From Ctenosaura bakeri (Eukaryota > Chordata > Lepidosauria > Squamata > Iguanidae): a stretch of 64,000 nucleotides of DNA. This document shows, in pieces, positions 1-9,367 of this stretch (positions within the stretch are counted from its first letter, which is position 1; every line of letters begins with the position of its first letter). A program made the position numbers and the translations under genes. The stretch is taken from contig CAOLHI010002530.1 in NCBI GenBank assembly GCA_948474755.1, forward strand, positions 1 through 64,000, read 5' to 3'. The notes beneath the pieces are model-generated. The model did not search any database and had not been told where the DNA came from. It saw nothing but the letters and a program-made list of their open reading frames with translations.

Positions 1-665
1 TAAACATGCCTATCACGTCCCCTCTTAACCTTCTCTTCTGCAGACTAAACATCCCCAGCTCTCTAAGTCTATCCCCATAGGACATGGCTTCCAGGCCTCT
101 CACCATTTTGGTCGCCCTCCTCTGGACTTGCTCCAGCTTGTCAATATCCTTCTTGAATTGGGGTGCCCAGAACTGGACACAGTATTCAAGATGGGGTCTA
201 ACCAAAGCAGAGTAGAGTGGTACCAGTACCTCCCTCAATCTAGACACCATACTCCTATTGATGCAGCCGAGAATTGCATTGGCTTTCTTGGCTGCCACAT
301 CACACTGCTGACTCATGTTCAGCTTGTGGTCTATGAAGACTCCTAGATCCCTTTCACACGTACTGCTAACCAGCCACGTGTCCTCCATTCTATATTTCTG
401 TATTCCATTCTTTCTACCTAAGTGTAGGACCTTATACTTCTCTCTGTTGAATTTCATTTTGTTCGCCTTGGCCCAGCTCTCCAATCTATCCAGGTCATTT
501 TGAATTTTGATCCTGTCCTCAGGCGTATTAGCAACCCCTCCCAATTTGGTATCATCTGCAAATTTGATGAGCATGCCCTCCATTCCTTCATCCAAGTCAT
601 TAATAACAATATTGAACAGCACTGGGCCCAGGACAGAATCCTGTGGCACCCCGCTTACAGTCTAA
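1..665 (-). mobile_element. CR1 LINE fragment, 3' part cut by window edge
   Basis: Read on the minus strand this encodes the late part of a CR1 reverse transcriptase ORF ([24 protein letters not shown] and [12 protein letters not shown] motifs). It is near-identical in inverted orientation to the copy at 63084-63940 and to 28000-28600. It reaches further 5' than the 63084 copy, into the 'gtggcaccccgcttacag' part. The 3' tail lies outside the window. No intact ORF2 is present, so this is a 5'-truncated, dead but fairly young copy. Confidence 0.93.
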
Positions 666-667
666 CC

Positions 668-1210
668 TTGCCCGTCTTTTGATGCTGATCATGTTTTCTG
701 GTTGCTTTCATGGCTAGAGACTGGAAATTTTACCTTTTTTTTTTATTATTACAACTCCCAAAATCCTCTGGCCAGTGGAGCCAATGACCATGAAAAATTC
801 TGGACGTTACAGTTCAAAAATTAACTTCCTTAAGTTCTTCTGAAGGCTCCCTAAAGAGAACTCTGACACAGTGACAGAAATTGACTGTGCCAATATCAAC
901 ATCTTTTGAGCTGTAACAAAAACACGTTTGACAAAAGAATGGGACAATGACAACTTAGCTCAGCATGACGTGAAAGACACACATGAAACTGTTGCCTTAA
1001 TAGGAAGTAAGACTCATTTTATTCTTTCAGAAACTCCTATTGACATTCAGGGGGTTATAGCTAGTTCGTCTCTTATTATTTGTAGCCGTCAACAATCGGG
1101 TTATGTAGTATTACTTTTTCAAAAAGATAGACCTAAAATTCCACACATTGCCATCTGTTTTTTCAGTTGTATATAATCTGTGCTGCTGCCCTTTAACCAT
1201 TGAAACCATA
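668..1210. other. No recognised feature
   Basis: AT-rich sequence with no repeat family or coding signal that I recognise. The 82-codon frame at 928-1176 has no domain, no splice context and no homology that I can see. Confidence 0.5.
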
Positions 1211-1214
1211 TTGT

Positions 1215-1395
1215 TTTATAGAGCAATCCTAAGCACATTTTCACAGAAAAAAAATCCCATTCAGTCAATGTAGCTTACTTCCAGGTAAGTAAATATTGGA
1301 TTGTAGCAATACACAGCACACCTAAAGTTACATTGGAATAAGTCCCATGGAACTTCATTGCACTTACTGAGGTTTACACATGGACAGAACTGTAC
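1215..1395. mobile_element. Degraded palindromic MITE ('caatcctaagc/aagtccca' type)
   Basis: The words 'gcaatcctaagcaca', 'cttacttccaggtaagta' and 'aagtcccatgg' match a short foldback repeat also seen at 42308-42395 and 47966-48055. The copy is strongly diverged and its ends are approximate. Confidence 0.5.
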
Positions 1396-1399
1396 TAAA

Positions 1400-1690
1400 T
1401 ATATTAATTGTACTACACTGTTCCACCTAGGTTTTAATAATTAATCCTGTTCTTTGATTTTTTTAATGTTCTTCCATTTTATTGTAAAATATATACTTTA
1501 TCTGTAATATAACGATATTTTAGTTTAGGATTCTGTCTTCTTTCTTAAAATTGTACTATATTATGTTTTATTCTTTTCTTCTTAGTTGCCTGAAATGCTC
1601 ATTGTGTGGGGAAGAAGTTCAAGAACACATTAAATCGAGTAACTATCTCAATAATTAATTAATTAATTAATTAATTAAATAAATAAATGC
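1400..1690 (+). repeat. AT-rich LINE-tail-like stretch ending in (ATTA)n
   Basis: T-rich sequence resembling an L2-like 3' UTR, followed at 1651-1688 by an ATTA/AAAT tetranucleotide microsatellite. The microsatellite is certain; the LINE assignment is weak. Confidence 0.5.
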
Positions 1691-1694
1691 AAAT

Positions 1695-2205
1695 TTACAT
1701 AGTAACCTAACAAAACAGATCTCCTTATCAAAATATCTTCTGGTGTATGTTTGCCCAGAACTTCCTGAACAACATCCAAGAGGGGAAATTCCATTGATTC
1801 CCTAGACCCTTCATCATCAAGTTGAAATACTTTTCAAATTGTGAATAATTGGAAATAACTTAGAGAGTCCATTAAAAAAGTAGAAGAGTATGTCCGCTTA
1901 ATTGAGAATGAAAGGAGTCAAACTTATTTCTAAAATGTCACCTTACTTACTATAAATCCATGGCTCAGTAAAAGACAATATAGACACCACTAGATGAGAT
2001 AATTTGCCTGCTTCATTATAAGTCTGTGCTCTATATCCAATAGCTTTATAATTCGGAGTGGACTGCAGAAGTTTGGTCTGCAAGGGACGCTGAAAGGTAA
2101 ATATTCTTGCCTTAAATTTTAAGTTGGAGGAGAAGGCATTTGGAGTTCTTTGGCATATTAAAAAAGAAGCAGGGATTCTCTGGGCATTTTGAGAACTACC
2201 TTTGC
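1695..2205. other. No recognised feature
   Basis: Unique-looking AT-rich DNA with no ORF, repeat or regulatory signal that I can support. Confidence 0.5.
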
Positions 2206-2206
2206 A

Positions 2207-2232
2207 TTGTGTGTGTGTGTGTGTGTGTGTGT
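2207..2232. repeat. (TG)n microsatellite
   Basis: Uninterrupted TG dinucleotide run just upstream of the SINE at 2258. Confidence 0.95.
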
Positions 2233-2257
2233 TAAATATGGGACAGGATGAAAATGT

Positions 2258-2491
2258 GAGAGCCAGTATGGTGTGGTGTGTTGAACATTAGACATGGACC
2301 CTGGGAGACCAGAATTCAAATTCCTGCTTGACCACGGAAAATTATTGCATATCCTTGGGCAAGTCACACTCTTGCAGCATCTGTGGAAGGTAATGGCAAA
2401 CCCCTTCTGAACAAATCATGCCAAGAAATCCCCGCAATTGGTTTACTGTGGGGTCACTATGATTTGGAAATGACTTCAAGAAACACAATAA
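2258..2491 (+). mobile_element. Sauria-type tRNA SINE (old)
   Basis: Head 'gagccagtatggtgtggtg', middle 'gggcaagtcacactctt' and 'atggcaaaccccttctgaac', and tail 'tttggaaatgacttcaag' give the full order of a Sauria SINE: tRNA-related head, body, then BovB-like 3' end. It is diverged but nearly full length. Confidence 0.87.
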
Positions 2492-2494
2492 GAT

Positions 2495-2840
2495 GTATGT
2501 CCCAGCCATATTAGAAATGGCACATGGTCATGGATGAAATATAAACCAGGAAACGAAAATGTCAACACAAGTTGGACTGATATCTTTGATGTAAACTGAA
2601 GAAATGTCAGTGACGGTTTTGTGGCACTGGCAGCCTCAGATATTGAGCTGGTCTCCCCCTCCGACTCCAAAAAAAGAAATTTGTCTTGCAGCATCTTAAA
2701 GACTGACTGTGGGACAGACCTTTTAGGTCCTAGTCAGAGCTCACTGTATCAGATGGCATCAAGCATTATCTTTATTTGGTGTATGTATATACACCTGTGC
2801 ACACCAAGAGACTTGAGTATTATCCAACTAACATGCATCC
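2495..2840. other. No recognised feature
   Basis: No repeat family or gene recognised. Overlapping short frames on both strands have no coding character. Confidence 0.45.
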
Positions 2841-2845
2841 CATGG

Positions 2846-3480
2846 ACATAAGAACATTGGAAGCTTCTTGGGGGAGTAGACCAAAGGTCTGTAGTAGCCT
2901 AACATCTCAGAGAGATGCCTCTGCAAAGCACACAAACAAGATGTGAATAAAATACCATTCTCCTGGTTCTGAGCTGCAGAAATGGTATACAGAAGCATAT
3001 TGGAGGTAATATACAACCACTGGAGGTAACAGTAACCACTAACAGTCTTATCCCAGGTAAATTTTTATACATCACTTTAAACCATCTAAGCCAGTAGCTA
3101 AGTCCCCACATATTGTGGCAGTGGGTTCCACAAATTCATTATATGGCCCAGTTGAAAAGTTCTTCTTTCTAGTCATACCCAGATTTTCTTGTCATTCTGT
3201 CTGAGCCAACAGCCTCAAGTTCACATATTAATGGGGGGCTCCAACCCACTTTCTCACCCCCTCCCATAAATATTCATGACCTTCTACCATGTAGTCATTC
3301 TGTTCCTTTTGCCTCCCTCTCTCTCTCTCTCTCTCACACACACAAACCCCTCCAAAATATGCACTGTAACCTTTCTTTGTTGGCAAGATACTCCTCCCAT
3401 CATCTTCTAACCCCTTGGTCATTTTGGCTGCCTTGTGTGGTCTTTAATCCACTAAAAGGTTTTCCTACAATACATCTGTT
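2846..3480 (-). mobile_element. Ancient CR1-like LINE fragment
   Basis: Begins with 'cataagaacattggaagc', as reverse-strand CR1 3' regions in amniotes do, and continues through recognisable but badly diverged CR1 blocks such as 'agtgggttccacaaattc'. It contains a CT/CA microsatellite at about 3303-3336. Confidence 0.6.
3303..3336. repeat. (CT)n(CA)n microsatellite
   Basis: A pure CT run followed by CA units, lying inside the old CR1 copy. Confidence 0.92.
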
Positions 3481-3528
3481 CCCTTTAAAGTGCCACAAAC
3501 CTGGCGTATAAGTGTGTGTCCCGTTGTT

Positions 3529-3790
3529 AACTTTTCTCAAGTCAGCTTTGACTTAACGGTGCCCCTATGAATGCAAGACTTCCAAGATACTCTATTAACA
3601 GACCTGTTAAGATTTTGCATACTCAGAGCTGTGGCTTCCTTGATTGAGTCTATCCACTTGTAATACAATGTTCCCCCTTTCCTACTGCCCTCCACTTTTC
3701 TGAGCATTATTGTCTTTTCTAACAAGTCATGTCATCTCATGATATGGCCAAAGCACAATAGCTGCCTCAACCTGGTCATTTTGGTTTGCG
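3529..3790 (-). mobile_element. RTE-BovB LINE 3' fragment
   Basis: The minus-strand frame 3537-3725 reads LEKTIMLRKVEGSRKGG and then KWIDSIKEATALSMQNLN. This is the same peptide segment found in the BovB copy at 54690-55652 (KVEGSRKRRKWHPKWINSIKE). The BovB-type 3' end lies at the left side. Confidence 0.85.
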
Positions 3791-3856
3791 GAGGGAGTCT
3801 GTCCCAGGCAATCTGGGATATTTATGTATCAGCCCAATGGGCTAAGATCCTCAATA

Positions 3857-3975
3857 TAAATCAGGGTGTGGGAATCGTTGCCACTCCAGATGTTGTTGGA
3901 CCAAAACTTCCAGCGTCATTTAACAGCTGCTGGGACTTGGATCAACAAACATCTGGAAAGTTGCATTACTCCTAA
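3857..3975. mobile_element. Short non-autonomous DNA transposon fragment ('ccagatgttgttggac' type)
   Basis: Inverted words 'ctccagatgttgttggac' and 'aacatctggaaagtt' flank a spacer with 'cagctgctggga'. The same family occurs at 11320-11395, 39590-39700 and 41882-42018. Its termini resemble hAT MITEs, but I cannot show the target duplication. Confidence 0.5.
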
Positions 3976-3984
3976 ACGCTGCTA

Positions 3985-4198
3985 TGAATGTATTTAATAT
4001 CTTGCCGTTCTTCCAATATAGAACCCAAGGTGGCTTAACAGCATAGATAGAACTAAAAGCCACAGTCCAACTGAGAAATCCCATACCACAGGCAGAAAAC
4101 TCAGAAGCCACCTGTTGCTCACATTCCAATGTGTTATCATGAACAAACCAAGCCTTGTGCATCTGATGAAGGAGACTTTTGTCTACTTCTGGTGTCTA
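3985..4198 (-). mobile_element. L2-like LINE 3' tail remnant
   Basis: 'aacccaaggtggcttaaca' is the reverse complement of the common LINE tail that ends 'gccaccttgggtt'. The rest of the stretch holds nothing recognisable. Confidence 0.4.
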
Positions 4199-4515
4199 CT
4201 GGTGGCGCAGTGGTTAAATGCCCATGCTGCAGCCACAGCCTTGTCAGTTCGATCCTGCAGGGCTCCAGGTTGACTCAGGCTATTTCCGCACTAGACTGTT
4301 ATAACGCTAGAGAATCCTCCCATAACTGCAAACCCCTGGATTCCGTAGGATGTGGAAAGTGGGATAATAGCACTATAACAGTCTAGTGTGGAAATGGCCT
4401 CTGTCTTCTGTAGGTCGGTAAAAAAAGTACCCAGCTCGTTGGGGACAATTTGTTAAAACTCATTGTAAACCGCTTTGGCACTATAAAGCGGTATAGAAAT
4501 GCAAATGCTATTATG
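4199..4515 (+). mobile_element. tRNA-derived SINE split by a MITE
   Basis: A-box-like 'ggtggcgcagtggttaaatg' and B-box-like 'cagttcgatcctg' begin the element. After the insertion at 4278-4399 the body resumes with 'cttctgtaggtcggtaaa', 'gtacccagctcgttgggg' and the tail 'taaaccgctttggcac'. It is colinear with the uninterrupted copy at 30553-30782. It lies just inside the intron predicted downstream of the exon at 4653-4732. Confidence 0.9.
4278..4399. mobile_element. Palindromic Harbinger-like MITE nested in a SINE
   Basis: Terminal inverted repeats are 'ggctatttccgcactaga' and the complement of 'tctagtgtggaaatggcc'. The flanks are TCA on the left and TCT on the right, and removing the element restores the SINE reading 'gactca-cttctgtagg'. 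A 122-bp short version of the family that is longer at 10656, 22738, 31245 and 38219. Confidence 0.88.
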
Positions 4516-4539
4516 CTACCAACGCCTTTCAGTCTCAAA

Positions 4540-5340
4540 GGTGCTACAAGATCCCTTTTCAGAGCCACCCTCGCTGCTCCATCCTGGCAGGGATCTGCCC
4601 ACCTCCCACTTTCCAACGGGAGAAGCGGGGATCCCCATCACCGTCCACTCACCGAACCCTCCCGAAGCGAAAAGCCGCCAGCAGCACCGCCAGCAGGAGA
4701 AGCAGAAGGGCGAGGACAGCCGCTGTGCCCATGGCAGCACCAGCAGCCTCCGGCGGTGAGCGAGAGAGGGAGCGCGGCAGGTCAGGGGCGCGAAGGAGAG
4801 GAGTCGGAACCGCGAAGAAGAGCGAGTCGCTTTACCTCTCCCGCTTTCTCCGTGCGTGGCTCACTCCTTCCGCCCCAGCCTTTTAAGGAGCTCGGCCTCC
4901 GCCCCCACAGAGCTCCTTGGTCGCTCCCTCTAGCCGCAGCCGGGCGAAGCCGCTGCCGCCTGTTCCCAGGCGCGTGTGGTTTCTGTTTTTCGGAGAGGAT
5001 TTTCCCCTCGTTTTCCACGGCCTTGTAGGCGACAGTGCCTGTGTGCGCGTGCAGAGTGCTTTTTCCTCCGACCTAAGTAACCGCATCTGCACACCGATAG
5101 GGCAGCGGCGGCGACTTTGGACAGGTTGCACGGAGGTCCTGCACGACACTCTTGTCAACAAGGTTGTGTCACAAATTGCGATCCCCGCAGCCGCGGCAAC
5201 GCTGGCCTTGTGCGCTTGCATACCAAGGAACCAGGCAACCCACGCCCTCCATCTACTCTCAGGAGCAAATTCCGCAGATCCCCGTGAGACTCGGTGGGAA
5301 GCGATCGTGATTCCACTTGTTGCCTCCTCTGCGCTGCAGC
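4540..5340 (-). promoter_or_regulatory. CpG-rich promoter with TATA-like box
   Basis: A GC- and CpG-dense block unlike the AT-rich surroundings. On the minus strand it contains a GC box (complement of 'ctccgcccccac', 4898-4909), a TATA-like CTTAAAAGG (about 4881-4888) and then roughly 120-150 bp of GC-rich leader before the ATG at 4732. The order of GC box, TATA-like box, leader and Kozak ATG all reads right to left, so the promoter is assigned to the minus strand. CpG density continues to about 5340 and could also support divergent transcription. No mobile-element termini bound it, unlike the CpG-rich element at 53384. Confidence 0.75.
4653..4732 (-). CDS. First coding exon of an unidentified host gene (signal peptide or membrane anchor)
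   Basis: The minus strand has GCTGCCATGG around the start at 4732, an excellent Kozak context. It then reads 26 codons (MGTAAVLALLLLLL followed by AVLLAAFRFGRV) and two further bases, ending in CG|GTGAGT, a consensus splice donor at 4652-4647. The peptide is a leucine/alanine-rich hydrophobic helix followed by basic residues, as in an ER signal peptide or an N-terminal signal anchor (type III membrane enzymes of the ER start like this). The exon is in phase 2. It sits 120-150 bp downstream of the TATA-like box within the CpG island, which supports a real first exon. The rest of the gene must lie to the left; I saw no convincing second exon in 1-4640, which is largely repeats, so intron 1 may run off the window. 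I do not recognise the gene. A chance ORF is the alternative, but start, hydrophobicity, donor and promoter all agree. Confidence 0.72.
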
Positions 5341-5344
5341 TGAT

Positions 5345-6640
5345 TGATGAGAGCAAATCAAGTCATTATGCCGTTAATATTCCCCCGCCCCCAGCCTTTC
5401 TTTTAAACATTTTAAATATCTTCTGGACAGCAGATGTTTGGTGCTATTTCACTTTAAAAAATAAGGCTCTCCCTCTCGCTTTCTCTTTCATGCTTTTGTA
5501 CAAGTCTAAAGGATTTTACTTTTGTAATTAGCCAATTCTTGGTCTTACGATTTATCTATGAGTGTTTTTTCCTCATTAATGCTGTGTTTGGGTTAAATGC
5601 ACTGCTGTGTATTCTAGGTCAAAAAATACAAGGAAAACCTGCAGCTTTTATACAGCCTGAGAACTTACATTCATTGGGTTTTCATGGATAGACCCAGCAA
5701 TGCAGCCCTGTCTCATAGTCTTACCTCCTCACCACCTTGGTTCTCTGAGGACACACAAGCAAAGCAACCTCCATAGACCATCGATGTGCATAAAAGGTAT
5801 AGGAGGCAGGGATGATTGGGGCATCCATGTCAGTATGTCACTGAATCTGCTCTTGGGTGATAGTCTGAACTTTAAAGAACTAACCAAAGTACAGGGCCTC
5901 TTGTGGGAGTGGGCTTCAGCACCATAGATAATGCCTTTACATTTGAGACTAAAATTTGGAACAGATTCACTGCCTGGCTGACATGGAAGCCAGCGGTATG
6001 AGCTCAAGACTTGTTCCTGTGTTCCACTGAAATGTTTTGCTAAAGCCAGAGGGAAAATAGGATCTTACAGCTCCATTTCTCAAGATGTTCCATTCCACAC
6101 ATACGGCACGTCTAGAGACGTCAAGGGAATCCAGAGAATCATTTAGTGAATCCTTCGGAGAATGAGAGCCACTCAGCTACCAAAAACAGATAGAAAGCTT
6201 TGCTAAGCTTTACTAAAATGGCTGCTGTGCTTACAGCATCCAGGAGACATCTGGATCTGTGTTGCTGGCGAAAAGCTGGAATGAGAATTGTGACTCTCAG
6301 TCCAATTTTCCAGTTTTCTTTTCCAAAGCACACAACGTCCATATTTCACCAAGCTGGTTTTTGGGCATTCCTCTCTAGATTTTTCAAAGATTTTTTTTCT
6401 GCCTTTCTGCCAAGTTTAGGTTTTCCCTGAGTGTGCCAATAACTCCTTTGTGTCTCTCAGCAGCCCTGTAGTTTGGGCACCCACTACCATTTGCTGCAAC
6501 TCCACTGAACTGAATGGGAGCTACAAAGGCTGTTTTTGCAGAGAGGCTTCCTGATTCTACCATGGGCCCATTCTGTACTGTAGTTTTGTTTTTATTTGTA
6601 CCTTGCCTTTTCAATCCATTCCAGTCTGCTTTTAGGGATA
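5345..6640. other. No recognised feature (promoter-upstream DNA)
   Basis: Mostly AT-rich unique-looking sequence upstream of the minus-strand promoter. Several short frames exist (for example 5700-5927 and 6384-6782) without domains or splice context. I see no repeat family. Confidence 0.45.
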
Positions 6641-6646
6641 GGGAAA

Positions 6647-6870
6647 CGGGCCTAAATGCCGTAAAGTCACTAGATCTCATCTGTTCTTGGAAGCCAAGCA
6701 GGGTCAGCTCTGGGTAGTACTTGGATGGCAGACTGCTATGTACTGTGGGCTGCATTTCTGAGGAAGGAACAGGCAAAACCACCTCTGAGTATTCCTTGCT
6801 TAAGAAAACCCTATGTAATCAGTGAAGCCACTATAAGGCGACAGGCAACTTGAAGGAACAAGCATACACA
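6647..6870 (+). mobile_element. 5S-rRNA-derived SINE
   Basis: The head carries 5S internal-promoter words: 'cttggaagccaagcaggg' (box A region) and 'acttggatggcagactgc' (intermediate element/box C region). The 3' part, 'aagaaaaccctatg' then 'gcgacaggcaacttgaagg', matches the BovB-like SINE tail. This is a SINE, not a 5S gene: the head is mutated and fused to a LINE tail. A second copy lies at 42563-42730. Confidence 0.88.
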
Positions 6871-6874
6871 TGGG

Positions 6875-7655
6875 ATAGAGAATGGTTTGGTTAGTTTGGT
6901 AGCTGATACACTAGGAACTGGATAGGAACAGTGCCCCTGTTGGTTCTTCTTGGCTTTGGGTTGGCTTTTAAAAGGACTGTCAACCACAGTATCCTTCTAG
7001 ACTGCCTCCCTGAGATGGGGCTTGATGCCCACTGTTTTATGGTGGCTCTAGTCCATTTCAAGAGGCCAATTCCAGTGGTAGTGATGGGCATTTCTTATTT
7101 GACATCACTGCTACCAGCCTGTGTAGCCACTGAGTTCTGTCATGTCACTTGTGCCATTTAATAGATTTGGAACAGATGAGACACATTGTTCAGAGATCTG
7201 GGGTTCAGTGCCACTAGTATACTAATGCCACACAGATCCTTCCGCTTTAAAGCAGTGCCTTTCAACAGTAATGCACTGGATGAGGGTGAACAATTTGAAA
7301 CTTAATCTAGGTAAGACTGAGATGTTCCTGGTCAGTTGAAAAGCAGATTAGGGAATCAGATTTCATTCTGTGTAGGATGGTGTAACAATCCTGTTGAAGA
7401 CCTCAGTTTATAATTCAGGTGTTCTCCTAGATTCTCCCGTGGCTTTGGCTGCTCTGATTTTGGTAGTGCCCAGGAATGTGTTTGGACAACTGAGGCTGGA
7501 GTATACAAACTGCACCTGTCCTGGAGATGTCTAATCTGGCTGTGGTGATACATATGAGGGTTGAATCCTGTTTCATCTATGGCAACATGTTCTACATGGG
7601 GCTACCTTTCATAAGTGTTAAGAAACTTTAGATAGTTCTTGTGATTAATGTTGAC
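6875..7655. other. No recognised feature
   Basis: No repeat or coding feature that I can support. Confidence 0.45.
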
Positions 7656-7659
7656 CTGG

Positions 7660-7840
7660 AGCCCATTTAGACTACAAAATTACAGCTCTGTTATTTGACT
7701 TTTAACTGGCATGGTTCCATCCAAGGGAAGCCTGGGACTGGCCATTTAGAGAGGAGTACTTAAAATTCTCAGCCATAGCACTCTAGTGCCTCACCAAATT
7801 ACAAACCCCTGGATTCCACAGAATGGAGCAATACTTTCCC
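7660..7840. mobile_element. Degraded palindromic MITE
   Basis: Internal words 'aaaattctcagccatag', 'gcctcaccaaattacaaa' and 'cccctggattccacaga' belong to the family seen intact at 31245-31446 and 38219-38442. Termini are eroded and no target duplication is visible. Confidence 0.65.
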
Positions 7841-8050
7841 AACACTGATCTTTAAACTGATTATTCTTTTGAGGCTTCCAAGATGTTGGGCTAGTTGGGC
7901 TAATAATAATGGCAATGTTTATTGGTTAACAAGGCAAATACTGAGATCCCTACAAGCATTGTTTGTGGGCTAGATAAACCCTGCCTTTAGTGACAGCCTG
8001 TTCAAAACATACACAAGTATAGTTTATTTGCTTCTATGTGTCTTTGCTAC

Positions 8051-8272
8051 TGCTATGTCCCTTCACGTTGTTTCTGACTTATGGAGACCCTATTACAGGG
8101 TTTTCTTGGCAAGATTTGTTCGGGGAGCATTTGCCTTTGCATCCTTCTGAGGCTGAGGGAGTGCGACTTGCCCAAGATCACCCACTGGGTTTCCATGGCT
8201 GAGTGGGGATTTGAACTCTGGTCTCCAGAGTTGTCGGCCAACACTCAAAACACTGCACCATGCTGGCTGTCT
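8051..8272 (-). mobile_element. Sauria-type tRNA SINE
   Basis: Reverse-strand Sauria SINE: BovB-like tail 'gttgtttctgacttatgg' at the left, 'ttttcttggcaagatttg', 'cgacttgcccaagatcac', 'gggtttccatggctgag', and the tRNA-like head with 'ggatttgaactctggtctcc' at the right. Nearly full length and moderately diverged. Confidence 0.92.
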
Positions 8273-8279
8273 CTGTATG

Positions 8280-8685
8280 TCTCAGTTATCAGAATTTGGC
8301 TTGCTTTGAATAGATTATTTGTTCCAATGGGCAGAGCCAACTGGCATGCCCAGTGTTCTGGCAGTCCCTGAAGGGCAGTAATTTTAAAGTACAATGTGTG
8401 GAATTTGGCACAGTTAGGGAGTAAAGCAATAAAGTAACTCAAAAATCCCATTTACCACTGAGGAATTCCAAAACAAAAAACAGCTCTAAGGTGATGAGCA
8501 GTGTGCTCTCCCATCTAAAATTTCTTGGTAGGCACTGTTTAGGAACAAATAGGAAGAACAAGTGAACATCTGAACATTTAATAGATACATCATCAAAGGA
8601 ATTTCAGCAAGTGCAGCTCTCTTGGGAAACTTATGCAACCTGCTAAAATGTCTTCATGTACACCAGCTTTCATCAACTAGATGTC
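8280..8685. other. No recognised feature
   Basis: Nothing identified beyond chance frames. Confidence 0.45.
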
Positions 8686-8693
8686 CTCTATAC

Positions 8694-9239
8694 TACTGGT
8701 TCTCAACCTTTTCTCCTTCGGTGTTTGGAGACATGATGGGATGGAGAGGCCCAGGTAGGGTGGCTGGCTGAACACACTGCCTTTCCTTTTGGGGGTGTGG
8801 GGATGTCTCCTCAAAGCTCAGAGAAGCTTTCTGATGTTTTTGTTTCCCCTCAAAGAAAGGATGTGGGGTTATGGAATGGCCTGCCGGAAGAGACCTGGCA
8901 TATTACCAGTCTTGACTGCTTTAAAAAAGCGGTCAAGACCGTTCTCTTCCGACAGGCCTTCCCAGACTAGTGTTCCACCGCCTCTCATCAATTGTCCTCT
9001 TGTTTTTAATTTTGTTTTAATTTGTTTTTAATAGTTAATGTGTTTTAGGGGGTTAGAAGGGTTGGTGGGTCGGGAGGATGGGTTACATTTTAGTGTTTTT
9101 AATGTATTTATATACTGTTGTAATGCCGCCTCGATCCATTGGGAAAGGCGGGATATAAATAAATGTTGTTGTTGTTGTTGTTGTTATGGAAATGAGCTGC
9201 CAAGTGGTATGCAAGTGAAAAAAAGGTTGGGAAGCACTG
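8694..9239. mobile_element. Non-autonomous hAT-like element containing a LINE end
   Basis: Left end 'tactggttctcaacctttt' and right end (complement) 'cagtgcttcccaaccttttt' form Charlie-type hAT inverted repeats. The flanking 8-mers CTCTATAC (8686-8693) and CACTACAC (9240-9247) agree at 6 of 8 positions, as expected of an old 8-bp target duplication. An L2-like LINE 3' end occupies 8862-9188. Confidence 0.78.
8862..9188 (+). mobile_element. 5'-truncated L2-like LINE with (TTG)n tail
   Basis: The frame begins in the typical LINE C-terminus (WNGLPEE-like, then SLDCFKKAVKTVLFRQAF), followed by a T-rich 3' UTR, 'ggaaaggcgggatataaat' and a TTG microsatellite tail at about 9163-9186. It lies wholly inside the hAT-like element. 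Confidence 0.8.
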
Positions 9240-9367
9240 CACTACACAATTACAGCACTATGATTCCACTGGGACAACATATTGACAACATGCTAGGGTT
9301 TGAATCCATGAAACAGTTAATTTGAATCTATTAGTTTGTGTCGTACTCTCTGAAGCATTAGAAAAAA

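Noticed and set aside
4450..5531. Plus- and minus-strand ORFs of 157-204 aa across the CpG island
   Set aside because: GC-rich promoter DNA lacks stops by composition. The frames cross the SINE, promoter and exon without splice logic. Only the 80-bp exon with start and donor is supported.
6647..6870. Possible 5S rRNA gene
   Set aside because: Only the internal-promoter half is 5S-like, it carries mutations, and a LINE-type tail follows: a SINE.
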